64,000 nucleotides of DNA from Novibacillus thermophilus. GTDB lineage: Bacteria > Bacillota > Bacilli > Thermoactinomycetales > Novibacillaceae. The stretch's first letter is position 1, and each line of letters opens with the position of its first letter. The notes below the pieces were generated by a model, which was not told the DNA's origin, searched no databases, and was given only the letters and a program-made list of their open reading frames with translations. Shown one piece after another: positions 28,321 to 38,695 of this stretch. The position numbers and the translations under genes were made by a program. Location of the stretch: positions 3,038,001 to 3,102,000 of the forward strand of contig NZ_CP019699.1 in NCBI RefSeq assembly GCF_002005165.1, in the 5' to 3' direction.

Positions 28321-28602
28321 CTAGCCAACCCAGTGGTCGACTGAGAGCACTTCTAACTCGTGTTCTCCGTCCAGCACTTTGAGGGCAAAATTCAGCTCCC
28401 GCTCTACTTGCTTTTTTGTATTAGCGACAACGCCCATCCCGATCGTGGCCAACTGCTGGTGGTCTTGCATATCCACTTCGGCAATGGACACGTTGTACCG
28501 GTTTTTGATGCGTGTGATGACACTTTTGATGACACGTCTCTTGTCTTTTAACGAAGTAGAGGCCGGAACTCGGCAGTGGCAGGTCATCGTTCCGATAATC
28601 AT
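28321..28602 (-). CDS. ylxP: YlxP family protein (DUF503)
   Basis: The 93-residue protein has the DUF503 features [19 protein letters not shown] and [17 protein letters not shown]. Its function is not settled; it always sits between infB and rbfA and has been linked to ribosome biogenesis. ATG 28602 overlaps the infB stop by four bases (ATGA), so it is translationally coupled. Confidence 0.92.
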   Translation of the reverse strand: MIIGTMTCHCRVPASTSLKDKRRVIKSVITRIKNRYNVSIAEVDMQDHQQLATIGMGVVANTKKQVERELNFALKVLDGEHELEVLSVDHWVG

Positions 28603-30854
28603 TTTTTCCCAGTCGTGACTGAGGGCTTGATTTCTTCCATCACGTAAACTTCGATGACATCGCCCTCTTTCACGTCGTTAAAGTTTTCCAACGTGATGCC
28701 GCATTCGTATCCCTGCGCTACTTCTTTGGCGTCGTCCTTAAACCGTTTCAAGCTGTCGATTTTCCCTTCGTACGTGACGACACCGTCCCGTATGACACGG
28801 GCTAACCCGTCGCGCCTGATCTTTCCGTCGGTCACATAGCAACCGGCAATCGTCCCGACGCTCGACACTTTAAACGTCTGGCGAACTTCTGCGTGGCCGA
28901 TCACGGCCTCTTGGTATTCGGGATCTAACAACCCGGTCATCGCCTGCTCCATCTCTTCAATCGCATCGTAAATGATGCGGTGCAGGCGAATGTCTACTTT
29001 TTCCGCTTCCGCCGTCGCCCGGGCGTTCGGTTCAGGTCTTACGTTAAAGCCGATGATGATCGCATTGGAGGCTGAAGCGAGAATGACGTCAGATTCTGTA
29101 ATGGCTCCGACTCCGGTGTGAATGATGTTGACCTTGACGCCTTCTACATCAATTTTTTCCAGTGCCCCGCGCAAAGCTTCAACAGACCCTTGCACGTCCG
29201 CTTTAATGATCAGCGGCAATTCCCGGACGTCTCCTTCTTGTATCTGTTTAAACAGGTCATCAAGGGACACCCGGCTGTTCTCACCCCGATTCGCTTCCCG
29301 TTGTTTGGCCTCCCGCGCTTCCGCAATGGAACGGGCTTTCTTCTCGTCCTCAAAGACCATGAAAGCATCACCGGCATTGGGGACATCACTCAGTCCCAAC
29401 ACTTCCACCGGGGTTGACGGGCCAGCTTGTTTGACGCGGCGACCGCGGTCGTTGACCATGGCACGCACTTTTCCGAAGTAGTTTCCGGCCACGAGGGCGT
29501 CCCCCACATTCAAGGTGCCGTGTTGGACGAGAACGGTCGCGACCGGGCCTCGCCCCTTATCCAGTTCGGCTTCAATGACTGTGCCGCGAGCCCGTTTATT
29601 GGGATTGCTTTTCAGTTCCTGCACTTCGGCAACGAGCAGAATCATTTCCAGCAGGTCGTCAATCCCCTCTCCTTTTAACGCCGAAATCGGGACGAAAATC
29701 GTGTCACCGCCCCACTCCTCCGGCACGAGCTCGTACTCCGTCAACTCCTGTTTCACACGGTCCGGGTTTGCCTCCGGTTTATCGATTTTATTGACTGCGA
29801 CGATGATGGGGACGTCGGCCGCTTTCGCGTGGTTGATCGCTTCAACTGTCTGCGGCATGACTCCGTCGTCGGCTGCCACGACTAAAATGGTAATATCCGT
29901 CACTTGAGCCCCTCGGGCACGCATCGTGGTGAAAGCTTCGTGCCCCGGTGTGTCAAGGAACGTAATTCGTTTGCCGTTCGCCTCTACTTGGTAGGCGCCG
30001 ATGTGCTGGGTGATGCCACCCATTTCTCCTGCCGTCACTTTCGAGTGGCGAATCGAGTCTAAAAGCGTCGTCTTCCCGTGGTCGACATGGCCCATAATGG
30101 TGACGACTGGGGGCCGTTCTTTCAAATCTTCCGGGGCGTCGTGTTCTTCAATTTCTTCGAATGCCTCTTCGTTGACAACGACTTTTTCTTCAACTTCTAC
30201 GCCGTAATCGTCGGCCAAGAGGGTGACAGTGTCCCCATCGAGCTCCTGGTTAATCGTCGCCATCACACCGAGCGACATGAGTTTTTTAATCAGCTCAGAC
30301 GGTTCACGATTTAACATGTTGGCCAGTTCGGCGACTGTCGGGCTGCCTTCGATTTCAATTTTTTCCGGCAGCGGTTTAGGGGCTGGTTTTCCTTTGGCCG
30401 AGGCTGGTTGATGCCCTCTTTTTCCGCCCTTTTTCCCGGCTCCCTTCTTTTCATTCCTGGCGCTTTTTTCTGACGCTTTTACTTGCGCATTACCCTTTTT
30501 CCCTTGTGGGTGGCGGGATCTCGCTTTAGAGGGCTTTCCTTTAGACGCGTGTTCTTTGCGTTCGCGCCGATGACTTTTGGCGTCAGCCTTTTGACTGGAA
30601 CCGTTGCTTTTTTTCCCTTTGGCACGCGCTGTGTGCTGCTGTTTACCGCGAGTCTGTCCTTGGCTCTCAGACTGTTTTTGGGCGGCTTTTTCCTTTACGT
30701 TTTTGAAAAACTGTTCCACTTGTTGGATCATGTCATCGTTCATCACACTCATGTGATTGCTAACTTTTATATCCAGCCGCTTTAATATCGTCAAAATTTC
30801 TTTGCTGCTCATGTTCAGTTGTTTCGCGTATTCATATACCCGCAACTTTGCCAC
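28599..30854 (-). CDS. infB: Translation initiation factor IF-2
   Basis: IF-2 places fMet-tRNA on the 30S subunit and drives subunit joining. The 751-residue protein has an N-terminal IF2N helix bundle ([19 protein letters not shown]), a long Lys/Ala/Gly-rich linker (about 60-160), then the GTPase with [19 protein letters not shown] and NKIDK, and the C-terminal domains II-IV. GTG 30854 was chosen because it lies eight bases after GGAGG; TTG 30869 overlaps the box. It is followed by ylxP with a four-base overlap. Confidence 0.98.
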   Translation of the reverse strand: MAKLRVYEYAKQLNMSSKEILTILKRLDIKVSNHMSVMNDDMIQQVEQFFKNVKEKAAQKQSESQGQTRGKQQHTARAKGKKSNGSSQKADAKSHRRERKEHASKGKPSKARSRHPQGKKGNAQVKASEKSARNEKKGAGKKGGKRGHQPASAKGKPAPKPLPEKIEIEGSPTVAELANMLNREPSELIKKLMSLGVMATINQELDGDTVTLLADDYGVEVEEKVVVNEEAFEEIEEHDAPEDLKERPPVVTIMGHVDHGKTTLLDSIRHSKVTAGEMGGITQHIGAYQVEANGKRITFLDTPGHEAFTTMRARGAQVTDITILVVAADDGVMPQTVEAINHAKAADVPIIVAVNKIDKPEANPDRVKQELTEYELVPEEWGGDTIFVPISALKGEGIDDLLEMILLVAEVQELKSNPNKRARGTVIEAELDKGRGPVATVLVQHGTLNVGDALVAGNYFGKVRAMVNDRGRRVKQAGPSTPVEVLGLSDVPNAGDAFMVFEDEKKARSIAEAREAKQREANRGENSRVSLDDLFKQIQEGDVRELPLIIKADVQGSVEALRGALEKIDVEGVKVNIIHTGVGAITESDVILASASNAIIIGFNVRPEPNARATAEAEKVDIRLHRIIYDAIEEMEQAMTGLLDPEYQEAVIGHAEVRQTFKVSSVGTIAGCYVTDGKIRRDGLARVIRDGVVTYEGKIDSLKRFKDDAKEVAQGYECGITLENFNDVKEGDVIEVYVMEEIKPSVTTGKK

Positions 30855-30877
30855 AAGCTTCACCTCCAAAAGTACGA

Positions 30878-31171
30878 TTAAGACAATTTCAACAATTGAT
30901 TGGCAAATCCGTTATCCGTTACAGCTACGGCGACACGCTCCCCCTTACCGATCGCGTGACCGAGCGTCGCCCGATCGAACGAGGTGACGACGGGAACGCC
31001 GTAGTAACGCGCTTTGTCTGAAAGGGACTTTTTGGTGTTCTTCCCCGCATCAGTCGCGATGAACACGAGAGAAGCCTGACCGCGGCGGATCGCCTGTAAA
31101 ACTCTCTCTTCCCCTGTCACGACACATCCTGCCCGCATCGCCAGACCGAGCAATTGGGTGGCCCGATTCAA
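30878..31171 (-). CDS. ylxQ: L7Ae-family RNA-binding protein YlxQ
   Basis: YlxQ (97 residues) belongs to the L7Ae/L30e family, which binds kink-turn RNAs. The segment [23 protein letters not shown] and the YYGVPVV turn are typical. It begins with TTG shortly after the ylxR stop, using AAGGAA that overlaps the ylxR end. Its target RNA is unknown here. Confidence 0.93.
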   Translation of the reverse strand: MNRATQLLGLAMRAGCVVTGEERVLQAIRRGQASLVFIATDAGKNTKKSLSDKARYYGVPVVTSFDRATLGHAIGKGERVAVAVTDNGFANQLLKLS

Positions 31172-31174
31172 CTG

Positions 31175-31447
31175 TCAGATTCCTTTCGTAAGCTCTTGTT
31201 CGAGGCGCTCGTATATGTCGTCGTTCACTTCCATTTTAAAAGCGCGGTTAAACGCCTTTTGCTTTCGCGCTTTTTGCAAACAGGAAACGTCTGGACAAAT
31301 GTAAGCGCCGCGACCAGACTTTTTGCCTGTCGGGTCGAAAACGATGTCGTGTTCAGGTGTTCGGACGATGCGCAACAAAGATTTTTTTTCCTTTTGTTCT
31401 TGGCAACCGACGCACTGGCGAAGGGGTATTTTTCGTCGTTTTCGCAT
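31175..31447 (-). CDS. ylxR: YlxR family nucleoid/RNA-binding protein
   Basis: The 90-residue basic protein has the YlxR signature RQCVGCQEQKEKKSLLRIVR and GRGAYICPD. Members were crystallised from Streptococcus and suggested to bind RNA; in some Bacilli YlxR/RnpM is reported to modulate RNase P. ATG 31447 follows TTGGAGGAG and starts MRKRRKIPLRQ; the longer TTG frame would cover the ribosome site. Confidence 0.93.
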   Translation of the reverse strand: MRKRRKIPLRQCVGCQEQKEKKSLLRIVRTPEHDIVFDPTGKKSGRGAYICPDVSCLQKARKQKAFNRAFKMEVNDDIYERLEQELTKGI

Positions 31448-31501
31448 AGCCAACTCCTCCAACTGCTCAAAAGTTCGCTTCTCTCATCAACCTCTTTCAC
31501 A

Positions 31502-32614
31502 TTACGACTCAATCTGTTCGCCTTCAATTTCGTCTTCAATGTCAGGAGAAGACTCTGCCGCGCCTTCGACTGCATCGTCTCGCTCCGCTTCTGATTCGCT
31601 CTTGATGTCTATTTTCCACCCTGTCAGCTTGGCAGCGAGACGTGCGTTTTGTCCTTCTTTCCCAATGGCGAGGGACAGTTGATAGTCGGGAACCACGACA
31701 TTCGCCACTTTACTTTCTTCGTCCACATCTACGTGCACGACTTTGGACGGGCTCAGAGCGTTGGCTACATAAACTTCCGGGTCCTCAGACCAGCGAACAA
31801 TGTCAATTTTTTCCCCTTTGAGTTCATTCACGACGGTCTGTACGCGCATCCCTTTCGGACCGACACAGGCGCCGACGGGATCGACGTCTTCTTCCCGCGA
31901 ATGAACGGCGATTTTCGACCGGTACCCCGCCTCCCGCGAGACCGATTTAATTTCGACAATACCATCATAAATCTCCGGTACTTCCAATTCAAATAGCCGT
32001 TTCAAAAGTCCGGGATGCGTCCGGGAAACAAAGATTTGAGGCCCTTTTGTCGTTTTTTCGACTTTCGTAATGTACGTTTTGACTCGGTCGTGCTGTTTAA
32101 ACCGCTCGGTCGGCATTTTCTCGTTCACAGGGAGCAAGGCTTCTGCTTTCCCCAGATTAATATAATAAAAGCGACTGTCTTGCCTTTGAACAGTTCCTGT
32201 GACGATGTCTTCTTCCCGGTCAATGTACTCTTCATAAATGATGCTGCGCTCTGCTTCACGTATGCGCTGGGTCACGACCTGCTTCGCCGTCTGCGCGGCA
32301 ATGCGTCCGAAATCGCGCGGTGTCACCTCAATTTCCGCAATGTCGTTCAGTTGATAGGCTGAGCTCAGCTCCGAGGCAGCGGCCAGCGAGATTTCCATGC
32401 GCGGGTCCACGACGTCCTCGACGACTGTCTTCCGGGCGAAGACCCGCACTTCGCCTGTTTCGCGGTCGATATCGACGCGTGCATTTTGTGCAGAGTTAAA
32501 GTTGCGCTTGTACGCAGAGATCAGGGCCTGTTCAATCGCTTCGAGCAGAACGTCTTTGCTGATCCCTTTTTCCTTTTCCAACTCGGTCAGCGCGTCCATA
32601 AACTCTGTATTCAT
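31502..32614 (-). CDS. nusA: Transcription termination/antitermination factor NusA
   Basis: NusA (370 residues) binds RNA polymerase and nascent RNA and promotes pausing and intrinsic termination. Domains are the N-terminal polymerase-binding part (1-125), S1 (about 135-200), KH1 (VDPVGACVGPKGMRVQTV) and KH2 (LAIGKEGQNARLA). The acidic tail is short and lacks the C-terminal AR repeats of E. coli, as in B. subtilis. ATG 32614 follows GGGGGAGATGTTG. A leader hairpin upstream of rimP may be its autoregulatory target. Confidence 0.97.
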   Translation of the reverse strand: MNTEFMDALTELEKEKGISKDVLLEAIEQALISAYKRNFNSAQNARVDIDRETGEVRVFARKTVVEDVVDPRMEISLAAASELSSAYQLNDIAEIEVTPRDFGRIAAQTAKQVVTQRIREAERSIIYEEYIDREEDIVTGTVQRQDSRFYYINLGKAEALLPVNEKMPTERFKQHDRVKTYITKVEKTTKGPQIFVSRTHPGLLKRLFELEVPEIYDGIVEIKSVSREAGYRSKIAVHSREEDVDPVGACVGPKGMRVQTVVNELKGEKIDIVRWSEDPEVYVANALSPSKVVHVDVDEESKVANVVVPDYQLSLAIGKEGQNARLAAKLTGWKIDIKSESEAERDDAVEGAAESSPDIEDEIEGEQIES

Positions 32615-32657
32615 CAACATCTCCCCCGTGCAGTAGTGATCAAAAACGCATGTCTGT

Positions 32658-33116
32658 TTAGAACAGGATCGCTAAACGTGCCTTCGCCACTTGGTCGAGT
32701 GGGATCTCCGTCAGCTTACCGTCCGCTTCGACGACAACATGTGTCCCGGTGTAGTCGGTCAACTTTCCTTCAAACACTTTCTGCCCTTGCACAGGCGCGT
32801 ACGTCGTCACGTGTACATGGCGTCCGATGGCGCGCCTGAAATCCCGTTCGTTTTTTAACGGGCGCTCGGCGCCGGGCGAAGACACTTCCAAAAAATACGA
32901 TTCCGCAATGGGGTCCGCTTCGTCCAGCTTTTTGCTCAACTGCTCACTGACCCGCTCACAGTCAGCAATGTCTACGCCGTCTTCTTTGTCGACAAAGAGA
33001 CGCAAAAAACGGTGGTTTCCTTCCTTTTTGTATTCAATGTCGACCAGTTCCATCTGTTCATTATGCAATATCGGCTGTGCCAGCTGTTCAACGACTTCAG
33101 TAATTTTGCGATTCAA
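32658..33116 (-). CDS. rimP: Ribosome maturation factor RimP
   Basis: RimP (152 residues, YlxS in B. subtilis) assists 30S maturation. Typical segments are MELVDIEYKKEGNHRFLRLFVDKEDGVD, ESYFLEVSSPGAERPLK and FEGKLTDY. The start is TTG at 33116, eight bases after AGGAGGG. It is the first gene of the nusA-infB operon and lies about 170 bases behind the promoter at 33292-33320. Confidence 0.96.
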   Translation of the reverse strand: MNRKITEVVEQLAQPILHNEQMELVDIEYKKEGNHRFLRLFVDKEDGVDIADCERVSEQLSKKLDEADPIAESYFLEVSSPGAERPLKNERDFRRAIGRHVHVTTYAPVQGQKVFEGKLTDYTGTHVVVEADGKLTEIPLDQVAKARLAILF

Positions 33117-33225
33117 TCGGCTACCCTCCTACTCTGTTCGTCCATTCTTCCATTTGCACCCCTGTGTCGAATGGCATCGTATGTCGCGATGGCTGCAGTT
33201 GACACCGTGAATATTAGGCCTGCAT

Positions 33226-33260
33226 TTAAAACGGAAAGAGTGGGGCGGCCCCACTCTTTC
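33226..33260 (-). terminator. Hairpin in the rimP-nusA leader, candidate NusA-dependent attenuator
   Basis: A perfect 12-bp stem GAAAGAGTGGGG (33234-33245) with CCCCACTCTTTC (33249-33260) and a three-base loop is followed on the minus strand by CGTTTTAAATG. It is downstream of a strong promoter and upstream of rimP, so it lies inside the operon leader. The U-tract is displaced and short, which is typical of weak, NusA-dependent terminators. B. subtilis nusA is reported to be autoregulated at such a leader terminator. Confidence 0.75.
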
Positions 33261-33291
33261 AATCGTCGCACATCATAGTATTGCCGAAAAC

Positions 33292-33320
33292 ATTATAGCA
33301 TAAACGTCGAGACCCGGCAA
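33292..33320 (-). promoter_or_regulatory. Strong promoter of the rimP-nusA-infB operon
   Basis: On the minus strand TTGCCG (33315-33320), 17 bases, and a perfect TATAAT (33292-33297) with extended TGC. Transcription would begin near 33285, about 170 bases before rimP. Confidence 0.75.
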
Positions 33321-33398
33321 ATGGGTGACAGTCATGCCAGCAAAAAGATAGACGTCAAGGAAGTAGACGACCGTCTCCACCTCCCCACCTTTCCCAGC

Positions 33399-36300
33399 CT
33401 AAAAAAGCGACAGCTGATTCGACAGGGGCAGCCCTTCCAAGCAACCGTGCTCTTCCAACGTCTCCATCACATTTCGGGAAGCGCGGCTTCGCTGTTGCAA
33501 ATCTTCCACTGAAAGAAATTCTCCTTCTTCCCGGGCCTTGACAATGTTTTGAGCTGCAGAAACGCCTACTCCTGCAATGGCGGAGAACGGGGGCAACAGG
33601 GAATTGCCGTCCACGAGAAACTTGGCCGCATCGGATCGGTACAGATCGACGTTGGAAAACGTAAAACCGCGAGCTGTCATCTCACGCGCCAATTCTAAAA
33701 TCGTCAACAAGTTTTTTTCCTTCGGAGAGGCGTCCAGCCCTTTTTTCTCGATCCGTTCGATTTCTTCATGGATGGCGTCGTAACCCCTCACCGCCACCTC
33801 GACATCGAAATCGTCGGCACGGACGGTAAAGTACGCTGCATAAAACTCGATCGGATAGTACACTTTGAAGTATGCGATGCGTACGGCCATCATCACGTAA
33901 GCGGCCGCGTGAGCCTTTGGGAACATATACTTGATTTTGAGACACGACTCGATGTACCACTCGGGTACGCTGTGCTCTCGCATCGCCTCTTTCCACTCCG
34001 GCTTTAGACCGCGTCCTTTTCGCACGCTCTCCATAATGTTGAAGGCAAGACTCGGTTCCATCCCTTTGTGGATCAAATAAGTCATAATGTCGTCTCGCGT
34101 TGAAATCACTTCTGACAGCTGGGCCGTGTTGGAGCGTATCAGTTCTTGGGCGTTGTTCAACCAGACGTCTGTCCCGTGGGACAACCCGGAGATCTGCACC
34201 AGTTCGGCAAACGTGTTCGGACGAGTATCTTCGAGCATTTGCCGCACAAACCGGGTCCCGAACTCCGGAATGCCCAGTGTCCCCGTGTTCGAACCGATTT
34301 CATCCGGTGTCACGCCCAGGCTGTCTGTCGAGCGAAACAGTTCCATCACTTTCGGGTCGTTTAACGGAATCTGTTTCGGATCAACCCCGGTTAAATCTTG
34401 CAACATGCGGATCACGGTAGGATCATCGTGGCCGAGGATGTCCAATTTCAACAAGTTGTCATGGATAGAGTGAAAATCGTAGTGGGTCGTGCGCCACTTG
34501 GACTGCTTGTCGTCTGCCGGATACTGAATGGGGCAGAAGTCGTAAATTTCCATGTCGTCAGGGACGACGATAATCCCTCCCGGATGCTGTCCCGTCGTCC
34601 GCTTCACTCCTGTGCAGCCGCTCGCCAAACGGCTGACTTCTGCATTGCGCCACGAGTGGCCGAATTGTTCCGCGTACTTCTTGACAAAGCCGAAGGCCGT
34701 CTTTTCTGCCACGGTACTGATCGTCCCCGCCCGAAAGACGTGATCTTCCCCAAACAACTCTTTTGTGTATTCGTGGGCAATCGGTTGATATTCTCCGGAG
34801 AAGTTTAAATCGATGTCCGGCACTTTGTCCCCTTTAAATCCGAGAAACGTTTCAAACGGAATGTCCTGGCCCTCCCCGATCATGTCGTGGCCGCAGTCAG
34901 GACACGCTTTCGCCTCGAGGTCGAACCCGCTGCCGATTTCCCCTTTTGTAAACCACTCGCTTTTCTTACAATGGGGGCATAAGTAATGCGGCGGCAGGGG
35001 GTTGACTTCCGTAATGTTCAACATCGTCGCCACAAAGGAAGACCCGACCGAACCGCGGCTGCCGACCAAATACCCGTCATCCAACGACTTTTTGACGAGC
35101 TTTTGCGCGATTAAGTAAATGACGGCAAAACCGTGGGAAATGATGCTGTTCAGCTCTTTCTCCAACCGCTTCTCCACAATGTCCGGCAACGGGTCACCGT
35201 AAATCTCTTTCGCTTTAGCGTAGCTCATCTCTCGAATGTCATCTTCAGCTCCTTCAATTTTCGGCGTGTACAGGTCGTCCGGTATGATTTCCAACTCTTC
35301 AAACTGCTCGACCAGTGCATTGGGCTGGGTCACGACGACGTCCAGCGCCTTTTCTTCCCCTAGGTATTTAAAGGCTTCCAGCATTTCGTCAGTCGTCCTG
35401 AAGTGAACGTCCGGCTTGCGCTGTTTTTTCAACGGGCTGAACCCGGTGATGCCGTGGATGAGCATCTCGCGATAACGTTTGTCCTCCGGGTCCAGGTAAT
35501 GGACATTGCCCGTAGCGATGACCGGCTTGTTCAACTTTTCGCCAATTTTTACAATTTTTCTGTTCGCCTCTTTGAGACGTTCTTCGCTCTCCACCACCTG
35601 CTTGTCCACTAAGTGCAAATGAATGTCGCTCGGCTGAATTTCCAGCACGTCGTAAAACTCAGCCACTTCCTCCGCTTCTTCCAAACTTTTGTTCAGCACC
35701 GTCTCAAACAGCTCGCCTTTTTCGCATCCGGAACATATGAGCAAGCCGTCCCGGTACTCGTCCAGTTTGCTCTTCGGTATGCGGGGCACGCGGTGGAAGT
35801 ACTCCGTGTGCGCTAAGGAGACGAGTTTGTACAAGTTCTTTTTTCCTGTTTCGTTTTTGGCGTAAATCGTGCAGTGGAACGGGCGGGCGTTTTGCACGTC
35901 TTGTCCCACAAAATCGTTCAGCCTGTGCAAGTGCGTTATCTTTTTCTCCACAGCGTCGTTCAACATGTGGAACAAGATGTACCCCGTCGCCTCTGAATCG
36001 TCCACCGCTCTGTGGTGGTTTTCCAGAGACACGTTAAATTTGGCAGCCAACGTATTCAAGCGGTGGTTTTTTAAATTCGGGTACAGGAGGCGAGCTAGTT
36101 CCAGTGTGTCCAGCACTGGATTCTCCAGTTTTGGAACTCCCGCACGCTGGCAACCGGCGTGCAAAAACCCCATGTCAAAGCGGGCATTGTGTGCGACGAG
36201 CACCGCATCGCCGACGAATTCGGTGAATTCACGGATCACATCTTCCAGTTCCGGGGCGTTTTCCACCATCTCTTGTGTAATGTTTGTCAACTTTTGAATG

Positions 36301-37697
36301 TGCTCCGGTATCGGCTGGTGGGGATTGACGAACGTTTCGAAACGGTCCACCACTTTCCCGTCCTTCATCTTGACACCGGCTAATTCTATGATGGTATTGT
36401 CCACGACAGACAGACCGGTCGTCTCGACGTCAAACACGACGTACTCCGACTCCTTAAGCGGTCGAGGTTCCGGACGGACGACGATGGGAACAGCGTCGTT
36501 GACGACGTTGGCCTCGACCCCGTAAAGCACTTTGATCCCGTATTTTTTGGATGCGTAGTACACATCGGGAAAAGCTTGCACCACGTCGTGATCGGTGATG
36601 GCGACCGCCCTGTGTCCCCATTCGGCCGCCCGCTCCACCAACTTCTCCGGTCGACACAGACCGTCCATGGCGCTCATCGTCGTGTGGGCGTGCCACTCGA
36701 CCCGCTTGTCCGGTGCCGTATCCAGACGCTTTGTGAGAAGCGGGTCGATTTGTTCTAAGTCGTTGGCCATGATCACCAGTTCCCGGGCAAACGTGTCATG
36801 TTGCACACTGCCGCGCACTTTCACCCACATGCCATCTTTTACGAAAGAAGCTAGATGTGCGTCTTCTTTTTCCCGAATAAACAACTTTACTTGAATGGAG
36901 TCGGTGTAATCGGTCAAATTAAAGAGGAGCAGGGTTCTCCCGCTGCGCAGTTCGCGCAATTCCGTGCGGAACACTTCCCCTTGCACGGTCATCCGCCGCT
37001 CTTCTTCAGAAATCGACTGGATCGGGACCGGCTCGTCATCAATCTCGTATCCGATCGCGATTTTAGAAACGGCACTCCCTTCGCCCTCTTCTTTCCTCGC
37101 AGTCTCACGCTGTTTAAGGGCTTCTTCTACTAACTGTTGCTCTTCTTCCTGTTTTTGTGCTTCGTACCGCTGCTCTATGTCCAAAGACACCTCTTCCGAT
37201 TGAAAAAAAACGCGAATCGTCTGACTCGCCACGCGTCGAAAATATGTCGTCACAAGCTCGTCGACCTTTTTTTTCCGGGCCATCTCTATCGCTGGTCCGT
37301 GGACGTAAAGGGTCACGTAATCCCCTTCTACTTTGCGCCTTGCCTTCTCCAAAACTCTCGCTGCGTAAGTTGAAGCCTCGGCGACGTGCTGGACAAGGTC
37401 CTCCCAGTACTCTTCAATTAACGTTTCAGTATGTACCTTTTTCTCATAGTGGATAACGATTCGGGTGTCGGCAATGTGACGGAAACACGCTTGAATGCGA
37501 TGGGTTAACTGCCGGTACGCCTGTAGGGAGATCATGGCCGGAAAACACAGGTGGAGCGTCCACGTCTTCGCCCGTCTCGCCACTTCCACTTTTTCGATGT
37601 ACCCGTGACCTACTGTCCCTTTCACGATTTCATCTGGAAGTTCTGCTCGCCGCACCAACAGGTTGAACCGTTCTCTTTTTTCTTCTACTGTGCTCAT
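33399..37697 (-). CDS. polC: DNA polymerase III alpha subunit, Gram-positive type PolC
   Basis: PolC (1432 residues) is the essential leading-strand replicase with built-in proofreading. In order: N-terminal tau-binding part, OB domain (about 235-330), PHP domain beginning EWHAHTTMSAMDG, inserted DnaQ-type 3'-5' exonuclease with VFDVETTGL and AHNARFDMGF, PHP second half, then palm, thumb and fingers with the zinc CPHCKK/CPDCGHD motif, DIDLNFSGEYQP (catalytic aspartates) and HPGGIIVVP. ATG 37697 follows GGAGTGA by seven bases. A weak promoter (TGT TAAAAT at 37733-37738) precedes it. The usual neighbour proS is missing; an SDR gene takes its place. Confidence 0.98.
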   Translation of the reverse strand: MSTVEEKRERFNLLVRRAELPDEIVKGTVGHGYIEKVEVARRAKTWTLHLCFPAMISLQAYRQLTHRIQACFRHIADTRIVIHYEKKVHTETLIEEYWEDLVQHVAEASTYAARVLEKARRKVEGDYVTLYVHGPAIEMARKKKVDELVTTYFRRVASQTIRVFFQSEEVSLDIEQRYEAQKQEEEQQLVEEALKQRETARKEEGEGSAVSKIAIGYEIDDEPVPIQSISEEERRMTVQGEVFRTELRELRSGRTLLLFNLTDYTDSIQVKLFIREKEDAHLASFVKDGMWVKVRGSVQHDTFARELVIMANDLEQIDPLLTKRLDTAPDKRVEWHAHTTMSAMDGLCRPEKLVERAAEWGHRAVAITDHDVVQAFPDVYYASKKYGIKVLYGVEANVVNDAVPIVVRPEPRPLKESEYVVFDVETTGLSVVDNTIIELAGVKMKDGKVVDRFETFVNPHQPIPEHIQKLTNITQEMVENAPELEDVIREFTEFVGDAVLVAHNARFDMGFLHAGCQRAGVPKLENPVLDTLELARLLYPNLKNHRLNTLAAKFNVSLENHHRAVDDSEATGYILFHMLNDAVEKKITHLHRLNDFVGQDVQNARPFHCTIYAKNETGKKNLYKLVSLAHTEYFHRVPRIPKSKLDEYRDGLLICSGCEKGELFETVLNKSLEEAEEVAEFYDVLEIQPSDIHLHLVDKQVVESEERLKEANRKIVKIGEKLNKPVIATGNVHYLDPEDKRYREMLIHGITGFSPLKKQRKPDVHFRTTDEMLEAFKYLGEEKALDVVVTQPNALVEQFEELEIIPDDLYTPKIEGAEDDIREMSYAKAKEIYGDPLPDIVEKRLEKELNSIISHGFAVIYLIAQKLVKKSLDDGYLVGSRGSVGSSFVATMLNITEVNPLPPHYLCPHCKKSEWFTKGEIGSGFDLEAKACPDCGHDMIGEGQDIPFETFLGFKGDKVPDIDLNFSGEYQPIAHEYTKELFGEDHVFRAGTISTVAEKTAFGFVKKYAEQFGHSWRNAEVSRLASGCTGVKRTTGQHPGGIIVVPDDMEIYDFCPIQYPADDKQSKWRTTHYDFHSIHDNLLKLDILGHDDPTVIRMLQDLTGVDPKQIPLNDPKVMELFRSTDSLGVTPDEIGSNTGTLGIPEFGTRFVRQMLEDTRPNTFAELVQISGLSHGTDVWLNNAQELIRSNTAQLSEVISTRDDIMTYLIHKGMEPSLAFNIMESVRKGRGLKPEWKEAMREHSVPEWYIESCLKIKYMFPKAHAAAYVMMAVRIAYFKVYYPIEFYAAYFTVRADDFDVEVAVRGYDAIHEEIERIEKKGLDASPKEKNLLTILELAREMTARGFTFSNVDLYRSDAAKFLVDGNSLLPPFSAIAGVGVSAAQNIVKAREEGEFLSVEDLQQRSRASRNVMETLEEHGCLEGLPLSNQLSLF

Positions 37698-37768
37698 CGC
37701 AAGTCACTCCAACGCTCCGTATTCTTCTCCCTATTTTAACAGAGGAACCCGTGGAAGAATAGGAGATT

Positions 37769-38695
37769 CTAACGAAAAGCTTGTGGCCCACCATCCTGTA
37801 AAACGTCGCGCAACGCGTCCTCAATCCGCTGAAAAGTGAAAGCAAAACCGTTCTCCAAAGCCGTTTCCGGTACAACGCGCTGCCCCTCCAGCAAAAAGCT
37901 GCTCATTTCACCCAAAACGAGTTTCAACAACCATTCCGGTACACGAAGCCAGTGCGGACGGATTAACACGCTGCCGATGGCCCGTCCTAACTCCTCCATT
38001 CGCACAGGACGAGGCGCTGTAAAATTAACTGGACCGGAGATCGCTTCTTTTTCAATGATAAAGCGAATGAGCCCAATGAAATCGCGAATGTGAATCCAGG
38101 ATATCCATTGTTCTCCAGCTCCAAGTGTGCCGCCGACAAAAAAACGATACGGCAGCACCATTTTAGACAAAGCTCCGCCTTTTCCCAACACGACGCCGAT
38201 TCGGGCGATCACGGTACGAACCCCTAAACCTTCCATCTTGACAGCTTCCTCTTCCCACTTTTCGCAAACACGGCTCAAGAAGCTGTTTCCGAGAGGAGAA
38301 GACCGTTCGGTCAAGGTGGTATCTCTGGCGTGACCATAATAGCCCACTGCGGAAGCGCTCACAAAAACGTCCGGTTTTTTGTCTAAACGGTCGACCATTC
38401 TGATCAATTGTTGCACGGATCGGATACGGCTTGTCAAAATCGCCTCTTTTTTGCGTTTCGTCCATCTTCCCTTGTTGATCGGTTCTCCCGCCACATTGAT
38501 CACTGCGTCGACGGGTGTCGAGGCTAACGCTCTTTCGGGATGAGAACCTTCTGCCAGCCACTCGATGAACGTGACACCCGGGCGATCCGGTTGAGGACGG
38601 CGGGTCAACACGTAGACTTGATCCCCTCTTGCTGCAAAGGCGTCGGCGACAGCTTTGCCGACAAAACCCGTTCCGCCTGCGATGACGATATTCAC
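37769..38695 (-). CDS. TIGR01777-family SDR epimerase (YfhF-like)
   Basis: The 308-residue protein has an N-terminal Rossmann fold with GGTGFVG (8-14), DAVINVAGEPI, the Ser-Tyr active region VSASAVGYYGH (YxxxK variant) and a C-terminal DUF1731 segment (about 250-300). It belongs to the extended short-chain dehydrogenase group, distant from UDP-glucose epimerases; function is unknown. GTG 38695 follows GGGAGGGATGTCCC. It lies between rasP and polC, where most Bacillales have proS. No shift of base use was obvious by eye. Confidence 0.88.
   Translation of the reverse strand: MNIVIAGGTGFVGKAVADAFAARGDQVYVLTRRPQPDRPGVTFIEWLAEGSHPERALASTPVDAVINVAGEPINKGRWTKRKKEAILTSRIRSVQQLIRMVDRLDKKPDVFVSASAVGYYGHARDTTLTERSSPLGNSFLSRVCEKWEEEAVKMEGLGVRTVIARIGVVLGKGGALSKMVLPYRFFVGGTLGAGEQWISWIHIRDFIGLIRFIIEKEAISGPVNFTAPRPVRMEELGRAIGSVLIRPHWLRVPEWLLKLVLGEMSSFLLEGQRVVPETALENGFAFTFQRIEDALRDVLQDGGPQAFR

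Noticed and set aside
33195-33231. Plus-strand TTGACA near 33200 as a promoter
   Set aside because: The downstream box is ATTTAAA at about 19-20 bases and faces the leader of rimP; no plus-strand gene follows.
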